Below, piece after piece: positions 41,711-51,949 of a stretch of DNA of 52,307 bases (the first letter of the stretch is position 1; each line of letters begins with the position of its first letter). Source of the DNA: Propionibacteriaceae bacterium (lineage in GTDB: Bacteria > Actinomycetota > Actinomycetes > Propionibacteriales > Propionibacteriaceae); contig JAISAO010000063.1 in NCBI GenBank assembly GCA_031266665.1, positions 1 through 52,307 on the forward strand, in the 5' to 3' direction. The position numbers and the translations under genes were made by a program. A model generated the notes under the pieces. It was not told the DNA's origin and did no database searches. It saw nothing but the letters and a program-made list of their open reading frames with translations.

Positions 41711-44052
41711 GCCTGGGTGCGGACGGCCAGTTTGACCAGGCCGACCAAGGGCGGGCGGACGGACAACTCGGTCACGCCCAGGGAGACTAGGCGGGGGGCC
41801 AGGTCGGGCTGGCTGGCCAGGTCGCCGCAGACCGCCACCGGGCGGCCGGCGAAGGCCCGGGCGGCGTGCTCGATCAGGTCCCAGACGGCCGCCTTGGGGC
41901 CTTGGGCCAGGGCGGCCACGGCGGCATTGCCCCGGTCGGCCGCCATGGTGTACTGGGTCAGATCGTTGCTGCCGATGCTGATGAAGTCGACCAGGGGGGC
42001 GAAGTCCGCCGCCCGGATGGCGGCGGCCGGGGTCTCGATCATGACGCCGACGACGACATTGCCCCGGGTGTGGTGGAGCACCTGCTTCAGCCGCTCGACC
42101 GCCCATTGGACCTCTTCCGCCTGGGCCACCATGGGGAACATCACCCGCACCGGGGTGCGCCGACTGGTCAAGGCGATGGCTCGCAACTGCTCGTCGAACA
42201 ATTCTGGTAGCCGCCGCATGGCCCGCAGTCCGCGCTCGCCCAGCATCGGGTTGGCCTCCGGCTCCTGGGGCAGGAAGGCCAACGGCTTGTCGCCCCCGGG
42301 GTCCCAGGTGCGGATGGTCATCATTCGGCCGTCCAACCCCCGGGCCAATTGGCGGAAGACGGCCGCCTGCTCCTCGGCGCTGGGGGCGTGGTCCCAGTTG
42401 GCGAACAACAACTCGGTCCGAACCAGGCCGGCCCCGTCGGCCCCATTGGCCTGGGCCGTCTTGGCGTCGGTCAAAGAGGCGATATTGGCCTCCACCAGGA
42501 CGCGCCGCCCGTCCCGGGTGACGGCCGGCTGCTGGCACAACTCGGCCGCCAATGTGGCCTGGTTGCGCCGTTCCAAAGAGAGCTTGTCCAACTCGGCCAG
42601 GTCGGCCATCGTCGGGTTGACCCACAGCCGGCCCTGGACCGGGTCGATGCCGACCACGGTCTTGTCCGGCAGGCGCTTGGCCTGGGGTTGGCCCGTCACC
42701 ACCGGGATGCCCCGGGCGGCGGCGATCAAAACCCCGTGGCCGGTGGTGGCGCCGCTGGCGGTGATGACGCCGAGGCAGCGCGCCGGGTCCAGGGCGGCGG
42801 CGGTCAACGGGTCCAATTCGTCCATCACTAGGACGCCGCTGGCCTGGCCCAGATTGAAGTCGACGCCCATCAGCTCGGCCGTGATCTGGCGGGCCAGAGC
42901 CCGGATGTCCTGCGCCCGGTCGCGCAGATAGGGATCGTCCAGGGCGGCCAACTCGTTGGCCAGGGCCGAGAAGTCCTGCTCCACGATGGCCACGGCCGAA
43001 TGGCCCTCGGTCAGGCCGGCCTGGAGGGTGCTCATCAGCTCCGGGTCCTCCAACAGGATGGACTGGGCGGAGAAGACGGCGGCGTGCTCACCCGGCTGGT
43101 CGGCCTGGTGGCGCAGCCGGGCCAGGACCGCTCCGATGGCCTGGGCCAGGCGCTCCTGCTCGGTCGCCGGGTCGCCCGGGCGGTAGTCGGAGACGTCGAT
43201 GACGGGGGAGAAGTGACGCACCGGCCCGACCACGATCTGATGGCCGGTCTGAGGCTGGTCCGAGAACTGGCCGTCGGCCTCGGCCACCAACTCGGCGGCA
43301 TCGTCAACGCCGAAACCGGTGGCCGCCAACTGACGCAATTTGGCCGCCGCCGCCTGGGCCTCGGGGCCGGTGATGCTGGCGACCAGCCGGTCGCCTCGGC
43401 GCAGCCCCAGCGTGCTCACACCGGCCAGGCTGGAGGCCGGCGCCGGACCCTTGCCCCGGGTGCGGTTGGTCAACTGGGCACGGGCGTCGAAGCCGCGCAG
43501 CTCGGCCACCAGGTTGGCGGCCGGCCGGGCGTGGAGACCGTGCGGGTTGGTGATCTCGACTTCGACCGTCAGGGAGGGCTGGGGCTCGGCCGGCGCGGGC
43601 TCGGCGGCGCCAGAGACGGCGGCGTCGGCGGGGCCCGGCGGCGTCCGGCCCAGGTGGTCGAGTTTGGCCGCCAGGCCGGATTCGGCCTCGCGCGCCACCG
43701 TCGCCCGGTCACCGCCGCCGGCGGCCGTCACGACGGCGGCCACCAGCCCTTCGACCAGGGGGGCGGCGGCCAACTCGGCCCGGGCGGCCAGTTCGGCCGG
43801 CGCCAGTTCGAGCGCCAGCTCGGCCGACAACAGGGCTGAGCCCAGATCGGTCAACACCACCACGCCGTCGCCCGAGTCGGCCTGGGCGATGGCGTCGGCG
43901 ACGGCCTGGGCGTCGGTGCCGAGAGTCGTCTCGTCCAGACCGGCGGCCACTTCGACGCGGGGCCGCTTGGACTCGGGGACCATCTGAAGGGCTAATTGGA
44001 CGGCTGCCCGGGCCAGGGGGCGACTGTGCGAGACAACGACGATGCCAATCAT
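41707..44052 (-). CDS. dhaM: DhaM-HPr-Enzyme I fusion, phosphoryl donor of PTS dihydroxyacetone kinase
   Basis: 781 aa from ATG 44052 (MIGIVVVSHSRPLA); a start at 44085 is possible. Three modules: DhaM (residues 1-130, His9 in VSHS), HPr (about 160-250, His174 in NPHGLHARPAAN) and Enzyme I (about 270-781, phospho-His439 in ASGATTGHGVLIAA, PEP-binding MMTIRTWDPGGDKPL, and SIGSNDLTQYTMAADRG). Phosphate passes from PEP through EI and HPr to DhaM and then to ADP bound on DhaL. The EI part is full length, so the protein may be self-sufficient. The stop codon lies inside element 2. Third gene of dhaK-dhaL-dhaM. Confidence 0.93.
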   Translation of the reverse strand: MIGIVVVSHSRPLARAAVQLALQMVPESKRPRVEVAAGLDETTLGTDAQAVADAIAQADSGDGVVVLTDLGSALLSAELALELAPAELAARAELAAAPLVEGLVAAVVTAAGGGDRATVAREAESGLAAKLDHLGRTPPGPADAAVSGAAEPAPAEPQPSLTVEVEITNPHGLHARPAANLVAELRGFDARAQLTNRTRGKGPAPASSLAGVSTLGLRRGDRLVASITGPEAQAAAAKLRQLAATGFGVDDAAELVAEADGQFSDQPQTGHQIVVGPVRHFSPVIDVSDYRPGDPATEQERLAQAIGAVLARLRHQADQPGEHAAVFSAQSILLEDPELMSTLQAGLTEGHSAVAIVEQDFSALANELAALDDPYLRDRAQDIRALARQITAELMGVDFNLGQASGVLVMDELDPLTAAALDPARCLGVITASGATTGHGVLIAAARGIPVVTGQPQAKRLPDKTVVGIDPVQGRLWVNPTMADLAELDKLSLERRNQATLAAELCQQPAVTRDGRRVLVEANIASLTDAKTAQANGADGAGLVRTELLFANWDHAPSAEEQAAVFRQLARGLDGRMMTIRTWDPGGDKPLAFLPQEPEANPMLGERGLRAMRRLPELFDEQLRAIALTSRRTPVRVMFPMVAQAEEVQWAVERLKQVLHHTRGNVVVGVMIETPAAAIRAADFAPLVDFISIGSNDLTQYTMAADRGNAAVAALAQGPKAAVWDLIEHAARAFAGRPVAVCGDLASQPDLAPRLVSLGVTELSVRPPLVGLVKLAVRTQA

Positions 44053-44161
44053 ACGAGCGGCGTCTCCTTGGGAGATGGCGGACAAAACTTAATGCCTGAT
44101 CTGGCACCATACCGTGTCCCGGGCCCGGCCCGTGCCCCGGCCGGCGGGGCGGCCGGTCCGG

Positions 44162-44361
44162 CTAGTGGGCTGTGGCGTCTAAAATTTGGGCGCTGAGCGG
44201 TGTCGGGCGATGCCAATGGCAAGGCGAAAGAGGGAGGCGGGCTGGACGCCCGCCAACCGAAGGCAACGCCGCCAGCGGCATCGCCCGACACGTCCAGTCC
44301 GACGTTTTAGGCAGTCCGACGTTTTAGGCAGTCCGACGTTTTAGGCGCGATCGCCCCCTAG
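44162..44361 (+). repeat. CTAG-bounded compound hairpin element 3
   Basis: About 200 bp in the dhaL-dhaM gap. Ends CTAGTGGGC..GCGTCTAAAA and, from the right, CTAGGGGGC..GCGCCTAAAA are imperfectly complementary. The inner stem GTGTCGGGCGATGCC / GGCATCGCCCGACAC is perfect. The strand GGCAAGGCGAAAGAGGG, hairpin GGCGGGC-TGGAC-GCCCGCC and strand GGCAACGCCGCCAGCG follow the common core. The right end covers the last codons and the stop of dhaL and contains a triplicated 17-bp unit. Confidence 0.75.
44296..44346. repeat. Three exact 17-bp tandem repeats at the dhaL stop
   Basis: AGTCCGACGTTTTAGGC occurs three times in direct succession (44296, 44313, 44330). TTA in the third unit is the TAA stop codon of the leftward dhaL gene. 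The identity of the units points to recent slippage. Confidence 0.9.
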
Positions 44362-44994
44362 GGCTTGGCAGGCGGTCTCGAACAGCAGAGCCAGACTGGT
44401 CGCCCCCGGATCTTGGTGGCCGCTGGAGCGTTCGCCCAGGTAGGAGGCCCGGCCCTTGCGCGCCACCAACGGGATGGTGGCGTCCCGGCCGGCCGCCGCC
44501 GCGTCGGCCGCCGCCCGTAGCGCCACCGCCAGACCTTGGCCGGCCGCTAGCTCATAGGCCGCCACCGCCGGAGCCAGGGCGTCGACCATGGTTTTGTCGC
44601 CCTCCACCGCCTTGCCCCGCTCCTGCACGCCGACCAGCCCGGCCCTTAGGGCCACGCCCAGGGCGGCGGTCTCGTCGGTCTGGGCCGCCGGCTCGTCCGA
44701 TCCCGCCCCGGGCCAGGTCTGGGCCAGGCGCAGGAAGAAGGTGCCGTAGAGCGGCCCGGAGGCCCCGCCGACGGTGGAGATGAGGGTCAGGCCGACCTTC
44801 TTCAGGTAGTCGGACGGGCTGGCGAAGGCCACCGGGTCGAGTTCCACCACCTTCTTGAAGCCGCGGTCCATGTTGGCCCCGTGGTCGCCGTCGCCGATCT
44901 GGGAGTCCAACTCGATCAGGTGCTGTTTGTGGACCTCGAGCTGGGCGCCGTAGAGGCTCATCCAGGCGACCACGGCCGCCAAGTCGAGCGTCAT
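44341..44994 (-). CDS. dhaL: Dihydroxyacetone kinase ADP-binding subunit
   Basis: 217 aa; ATG 44994 shares one base with the dhaK stop (TGATG). Eight-helix barrel with the ADP/Mg site: IELDSQIGDGDHGANMDRGF, TVGGASGPLYGTFF, GDKTMVDALAPA and RKGRASYLGERSSGHQDPGATSLALLF. The bound ADP is rephosphorylated by DhaM and passes phosphate to the dihydroxyacetone on DhaK. The last residues GGDRA and the stop come from element 3, so the natural C-terminus may have been replaced. Confidence 0.95.
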   Translation of the reverse strand: MTLDLAAVVAWMSLYGAQLEVHKQHLIELDSQIGDGDHGANMDRGFKKVVELDPVAFASPSDYLKKVGLTLISTVGGASGPLYGTFFLRLAQTWPGAGSDEPAAQTDETAALGVALRAGLVGVQERGKAVEGDKTMVDALAPAVAAYELAAGQGLAVALRAAADAAAAGRDATIPLVARKGRASYLGERSSGHQDPGATSLALLFETACQALGGDRA

Positions 44995-45995
44995 CACATC
45001 CCTCGGCGCAGCCCCGGGGTCGCCACCGGAGCGTCCCATAGCTTGATCAGCTCGTCGTCGGCCCGCAGCAGTGTGACCGAGCAACCCGCCATCTCCAAGC
45101 TGGTGATGTAGGGACCGACCAGGCTGCGCACGATCCGGGCGCCGGCGGCCGAGACGATCCGCTCGACCTCGGCGTACATCAGGTACAGCTCGATCAGCGG
45201 CGTGGCGCCCAAGCCGTTGACGAAGGCGATGATCTCGGCCCCCCGGTAGTCCAGGTCGGCCAGGATCGGTTCGACCAGCAACTCGGCCACCTGGCTGGCC
45301 GGGGCCAAAGGCCGGCGCTCCCGGCCGGGCTCGCCGTGGATGCCGATGCCGACCTCCATCTCGTCGTCGCCCAACTCGAAGATGGGGGAGCCCTTCTCCG
45401 GCGGGGTGCAACCGGTCAGGGCTATGCCCATGGAGCGGCCGTTGGCGTTGACCCGCCGGGCGATGGCGGCCACGGCGTCGAGGTCGGCTCCGGCCTCGGC
45501 GGCGGCCCCGGCGATCTTCTCCGCCAGCACGGTCAGGCCGACGCCGCGCCGCCCGGCGGTGTAGAGGGAGTCCTGGACGGCCACGTCGTCGTCGATCACG
45601 ACCGCCTCCACCCGGACATCGGCCTCGGCGGCGGCCAGTTCGGCCGCCATCTCGAAGTTCATGATGTCGCCGGTGTAATTCTTGACCAGGTGCAGGATGC
45701 CGGCCCCGCCGTCCACGGTGCGGGTGGCGGCCACGATCTGGTCCGGCGTGGGCGAGGTGAAAACGGCTCCGGCGCAGGCCGCGTCGAGCATGCCGTGGCC
45801 GACGAAACCGGCGTGCAAGGGTTCATGGCCCGAGCCGCCGCCCGAGACTAGGCCGACCTTGCCCGTCACTGGTGCGTCCAGTCGGTAGACGACGTTCAGT
45901 TGACGGTCCACCCGGATGAGGTCTGAATGGGCCAGTTCGAAACCGGCCAGAGAATCGCCGACGACGGCTGTGGCGTCGTTGATTAGTTTTTTCAT
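44994..45995 (-). CDS. dhaK: Dihydroxyacetone kinase substrate-binding subunit
   Basis: 333 aa. The substrate is held covalently by a His in GIGIHGEPG (His220, equal to E. coli His218). Other family segments: [98 protein letters not shown] and [16 protein letters not shown]. First gene of the operon; no separate regulator (DhaS/DhaR type) is seen upstream in the 233-bp gap. It feeds dihydroxyacetone into glycolysis, probably from glycerol breakdown. Confidence 0.97.
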   Translation of the reverse strand: MKKLINDATAVVGDSLAGFELAHSDLIRVDRQLNVVYRLDAPVTGKVGLVSGGGSGHEPLHAGFVGHGMLDAACAGAVFTSPTPDQIVAATRTVDGGAGILHLVKNYTGDIMNFEMAAELAAAEADVRVEAVVIDDDVAVQDSLYTAGRRGVGLTVLAEKIAGAAAEAGADLDAVAAIARRVNANGRSMGIALTGCTPPEKGSPIFELGDDEMEVGIGIHGEPGRERRPLAPASQVAELLVEPILADLDYRGAEIIAFVNGLGATPLIELYLMYAEVERIVSAAGARIVRSLVGPYITSLEMAGCSVTLLRADDELIKLWDAPVATPGLRRGM

Positions 45996-46170
45996 GGTCT
46001 TGATTCTCCCAGCTTCGACCCGGCTACGTCAGTCCTTGGGCGGTCGAACTTTTGGGCGCCATCGGGTAAACGTCTGGGCATTCGTTCAGGCCGGCGCGGG
46101 ACTCGGGCGGCGGGCGACGGCTCGCCCTGGTGGTCGTGCGGCGGTCGTGCGGCGGTTGGGCGGCGGATCG

Positions 46171-46233
46171 GGGCTCAGCCCTGATCCACCGCTGCTCGAC
46201 TACCGAGCGACCAGCGGTGGAACAGGGCTCAGG
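46171..46233. repeat. Palindromic repeat copy D, containing the TIGR03936 stop codon
   Basis: Arms CTCAGCCCTGATCCACCGCT and, from the other end, CTGAGCCCTGTTCCACCGCT match at 18 of 20 positions around an inner hairpin GCTCG-ACTAC-CGAGC. The TGA of the leftward TIGR03936 gene (46229-46231) is within the right arm. Confidence 0.85.
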
Positions 46234-47153
46234 CCGGCGGCGGTCCGGGCAGGGGGTCGACCACCCGCCCCTGGACCAGGCGGCCCTGGGCCGTCCGCCG
46301 GATCAGGCAGTCGGCCCCCAGGCCGGGGGCGATCCCGTCCAGGGCGTCGATCCCGTCCAGGGCTTGGACCACGTCGTCCGGGCGGACCAGCGGGACGGTG
46401 TGGCGCGAGACCAGGCGGAGCCCGGGGCGGTTGGGGCAGTCCGGGGAGGGCTCCACGGTCAGGGATACGACCGGCCCCCGGGCGTCGAACTGGCGTCGGC
46501 CCCGCTTGGTCTGACGGCTGACCGGGACGTCCGGCTGGGCCAAGAACCAGGCCACGGCTCGGGTCAGCCGGTCCGCCCAGGCCGGGCTCAGCCCAGATGG
46601 GGCCGCTCGGTAGTCGAGCAGCGGTGGATCAGGGCTCAGGTTGGGCTGGTCCGCCTGGGCCGTGTCTGGAGCTGGACGGTCCGTCCCGGCGGCGGTCTTA
46701 GGGTCGGCCGCCAGGTCGGCCGCCTCGGGGTTGGACGACTCCTCAGCCGGGGCAATGAGAGTGTTCTCCCAGACGGGGAAAGTGATCTCCCAGGCAGAAT
46801 GGGTCAACTCGGCCATCAGGTTGGCGCCGGCCGGCCTGGCCGCCAGCAGGGCGAAGCCGGGGGGCAGGGTGGCGTTCAAGGCGGCCGCCAACTCGGCCGG
46901 GTCGACCACCGCCGCCAAGCCGATGGCGACGTACTCGGACTCGGACTCGGCCCCGGTCGGGACCGAGTTGGCCCAGGAGATCCGAGGGTGGGGGGTGAAG
47001 CCCGAGGAATAGGCCAGCGGCGCCCCCGCCCGGCGCAGGGCCCGTTCGAAGGCACGGGCGAAATCCCGGTGCGAGGCGAAACGACCCCGGCCGCGCTTGG
47101 CGTAACGCAACCACAGTTTTTGGACGGGCGGCGGCTGCTGGACCGGCGGCTGT

Positions 47154-47161
<8 letters not shown>
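46229..47161 (-). CDS. TIGR03936 family (DUF2344) radical-SAM-associated protein with in-frame repeat insert
   Basis: 310 aa. The N-terminus is typical: LWLRYAKRGRGRFASHRDFARAFERALRRAGAPLAYSSGFTPHPRISWANSVPTGAESESEYV. After about residue 145 comes a non-family section with PNLSPDPPLLDYRAAPSGLSPAW, translated from palindromic repeat copy E, then VAWFLAQPDVPVSRQTKRGRRQFDARGPVV, where family similarity resumes. It overlaps the upstream TIGR03960 gene by 8 nt, the standard pairing. Function of the pair is not established; a role in tRNA/RNA modification near RNase E is only a suggestion. The stop codon lies in repeat copy D. Confidence 0.9.
46584..46640. repeat. Palindromic repeat copy E inside a coding sequence
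   Basis: 57 bp; on the minus strand it reads CTGATCCACCGCTGCTCGAC then TACCGAGCGGCCCCATC, nearly identical to the left arm and loop of copy D and to copy B at 30444. It is in frame with the TIGR03936 gene and gives LSPDPPLLDYRAAPSGLS. Confidence 0.85.
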
Positions 47162-49181
<2,020 letters not shown>

Positions 49182-49447
49182 CGACTGAGAGACTACCTCT
49201 CAGACTCTCGCCCCCAGACTCTCGGCGGCGAGGCGGGTTGGCCACGGGGGCGGCCTGTGACATACTCGACGCCAGGTGAGGCCCGCGACCGGCGGGTCTC
49301 GACGGCCCGATCAGGCCGGCCAGACCGCGACCCCTCCAGGGATGACTGCGGCGGCCGGGATCTGGCGGGTCGTGCCACCGAAGGCTTTAACGTGGCTGGT
49401 TCGCCGGCCGCCGCCGTGATTCCGGCTTCGGCCGGTGAAGGAGCACC

Positions 49448-51949
49448 ATGCTCGACCCAAGAAATGATTCCTCGATTCCGACCGACGCCACTCAGGCCCC
49501 GCTTGCCGAGGCCCCGTCGGCCGCCACCCGTCGCCGCAGCGTCCGCAAAGCTCAGGCCGTGGTCGATTCGATAGCCGCCCCGGCGGACTCGTTCAGGCCG
49601 ACCGATCCTGGGGCCGCCGATCCGGCCGACGGTTCGGCCGCCCCCGCCCCCCGAACCGCTCGGCGGCGCCGCTCGGCCACGGCTGAGGCCCAGGCCGAGG
49701 CCCCGTCGGCCGCCGTCCAGCCGACCCTGGAGATCGGTCCGGTGCGCGCCTCGGCCAAGGCCATCACGGCCGAGCCGCCGGCCAAGGCCATCACCGCCGC
49801 GCCCGGCCGCGACCCGGCCGGCGACCAGCCGACCAGCACCGCCTGGGTCGAGGCGCCGGACCCGGCGCCCGTCCGCTCCCGCCGGGGCCGCCGCTCGGCC
49901 GAGACCACGGCGGCCGAGGCCCCGGCCGTCCCAGTCGTCCCAGTCGTCTCGGACCAGGCTGTGGCCGAGTCCGGCGACGCCATCGCCGAGGCTCTGCAAG
50001 AGCTTTCCCAGACCCTGGGACGGTCCGCCCGGCGCCGCCGCCAGTCCGAGGGCGACTCCCGCCAAGGCGAGACCCTGGACCAGTTGGCCGCCGCTATCGC
50101 CGACGACGCCGGTGCCGTCGAACTGACGGCCGAGCCCGCTAATGGGGGCGACGAGGCGGAGGAGGACGACTCCGGCCACCGCCGCCGGCGCCGCCGGGGC
50201 GGCCGCCGCCACCGCCGGGGCGAGGTCGAGGCCGGAGCGGGAGAGTCGGACGAGGCCGACGGGGCCGGGTCGGATGAGACCGAGACCGACGGGGCCGAGT
50301 CGAACGGGGCTGGTCCGAATGAGGCTGGTTCGAATGGGGCTGGGCCGGAAGGGGCCAAGTCGGACGAGGCCGACGACAGCCTGCGCCGTCGTCGCCGACG
50401 CCGCCACCGGGACGAGGCCAGCGGCGAGGACGAGGCTCCGGCGACTGGCCGGACCCGCGAGTCCAAGGCCAAGAAGGCCACCGGCTCGGTCACCGGCATC
50501 GAGGGCTCGACCCGCCTGGAGGCTAAACGCCAGCGCCGCCGCGAGGGCCGGGTGGCCTCCCGCCGCCGCGCCCCGATCCTGTCCGAGGCCGAGTTCTTGG
50601 CCCGCCGTGAGGCGGTCGACCGGACCATGGTGGTGCGCCAGTCCCCCGGCTACTCCCAGATCGCCGTGCTGGAGGACGGCATCCTGGTCGAGCACTATGT
50701 CGACCGGGCCGAGTCCACCAGCCTGATCGGCAACGTCTACCTCGGCCGGGTGCAAAACGTCTTGCCCTCGATGGAGGCGGCCTTCGTCGACATCGGCCGG
50801 GGCCGCAACGCCGTCCTGTTCGCCGGCGAGGTCGACTGGGACTCGCTCGGCGTCGAGGGCGAGGCGCGCAAGATGGAGGATGTCTTCACCTCCGGGCAGA
50901 CCATCTTGGTCCAGGTGACCAAGGACCCGATCGGGGCCAAGGGCGCCCGGCTGACCTCTCACATCTCCATCCCCGGCCGCTATATCGTCTACGCCCCCGG
51001 CGGCCACCTGGCCGGCATCTCGCGCAAGCTGGCCGACCAGGAGCGGGCCCGCCTGAAGTCGATCCTGGACAACCTGGTGGGGGAGAAGGCCTCGGTCATC
51101 ATCCGCACCGCCGCCGAGGGGGCCACGACCGATGAACTGGTCCACGACATCAACCGCCTCAAGGCCCAGTGGGAGGTGATCGAGAAGAAGACCAAGAAGG
51201 GCGGCGGCGCCCAGTTGCTCTACTCCGAGCCCGACCTGACGATGCGGATCGTGCGCGACCTGTTCACCGGCGACTTCTCCGAACTGGTGGTGGACGGCGA
51301 CGGCTCGATGACGGACGCCTTCGACACGGTCGAGGCCTATGTCCAACACGTCGCCCCCAACCTGTCTGACCGGGTGCGACGCTGGGACCGCTCCCAAGGT
51401 GACTTGTTCGCCCGCTACCGCATCGACGAGCAGATCGCCAAGGCCCTCGACCGCAAGGTCCACCTGCCCTCCGGCGGCACCCTGATCATCGACCGGACCG
51501 AGGCCATGACCGTGATCGATGTCAACACCGGCAAGTTCACCGGCTCCGGAGGCACCCTTGAGGCCACCGTGACCTCGAACAACCTGGAGGCGGCGGAGGA
51601 GATCGTCCGTCAGCTGAGGCTGCGCGACATCGGCGGCATCGTGGTGATCGACTTCATCGACATGGTGCTGCCGGCCAACCGCGAGCTGCTGCTTAAGCGG
51701 CTGGTGGAATGCCTGTCGCGCGACCGCACCCGCCACCAGGTCTCCGAGGTCACCTCCCTGGGCCTGGTCCAGCTGACCCGCAAACGGGTCGGCACCGGCT
51801 TGGCCGAGGCCTTCACCACCACCTGCGACCACTGTGGCGGCCTGGGCTACCTGTGCCAGAACGAGCCGGTGGACAACCGGATCGCCCCCGACGGCGGCGA
51901 CCGCTCGGGCCGGCGCAACAACAACCGCCGGGGCAAAGACCGCGACTAA
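49448..51949 (+). CDS. rne: Ribonuclease E/G family endoribonuclease
   Basis: 833 aa from ATG 49448, with GTGAAGGAGC just upstream. The first ~370 residues are low complexity: Ala/Arg patches (RRRRRGGRRHRRG) and an acidic stretch of repeated GAGSDE/GAESNG units coded by a 15-bp DNA repeat (about 50250-50370). The catalytic part begins near residue 390 with an S1 domain (LIGNVYLGRVQNVLPSMEAAFVDIGRGRNAVLF), followed by the DNase I-like site (TVIDVNTGKFTGSGG and IVVIDFIDM, two catalytic Asp). A zinc-link CDHCGGLGYLC is near the C-terminus. It initiates mRNA decay and rRNA processing. In most actinobacteria rplU-rpmA follow, but none starts in the remaining 358 bp. Confidence 0.95.
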   Translation: MLDPRNDSSIPTDATQAPLAEAPSAATRRRSVRKAQAVVDSIAAPADSFRPTDPGAADPADGSAAPAPRTARRRRSATAEAQAEAPSAAVQPTLEIGPVRASAKAITAEPPAKAITAAPGRDPAGDQPTSTAWVEAPDPAPVRSRRGRRSAETTAAEAPAVPVVPVVSDQAVAESGDAIAEALQELSQTLGRSARRRRQSEGDSRQGETLDQLAAAIADDAGAVELTAEPANGGDEAEEDDSGHRRRRRRGGRRHRRGEVEAGAGESDEADGAGSDETETDGAESNGAGPNEAGSNGAGPEGAKSDEADDSLRRRRRRRHRDEASGEDEAPATGRTRESKAKKATGSVTGIEGSTRLEAKRQRRREGRVASRRRAPILSEAEFLARREAVDRTMVVRQSPGYSQIAVLEDGILVEHYVDRAESTSLIGNVYLGRVQNVLPSMEAAFVDIGRGRNAVLFAGEVDWDSLGVEGEARKMEDVFTSGQTILVQVTKDPIGAKGARLTSHISIPGRYIVYAPGGHLAGISRKLADQERARLKSILDNLVGEKASVIIRTAAEGATTDELVHDINRLKAQWEVIEKKTKKGGGAQLLYSEPDLTMRIVRDLFTGDFSELVVDGDGSMTDAFDTVEAYVQHVAPNLSDRVRRWDRSQGDLFARYRIDEQIAKALDRKVHLPSGGTLIIDRTEAMTVIDVNTGKFTGSGGTLEATVTSNNLEAAEEIVRQLRLRDIGGIVVIDFIDMVLPANRELLLKRLVECLSRDRTRHQVSEVTSLGLVQLTRKRVGTGLAEAFTTTCDHCGGLGYLCQNEPVDNRIAPDGGDRSGRRNNNRRGKDRD

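Noticed and set aside
49193..51832. 879-codon open frame on the minus strand opposite the RNase E/G gene
   Set aside because: It is the complement of a certain gene. The long openness comes from high GC; the translation is Gly/Arg/Val-rich with no family pattern.
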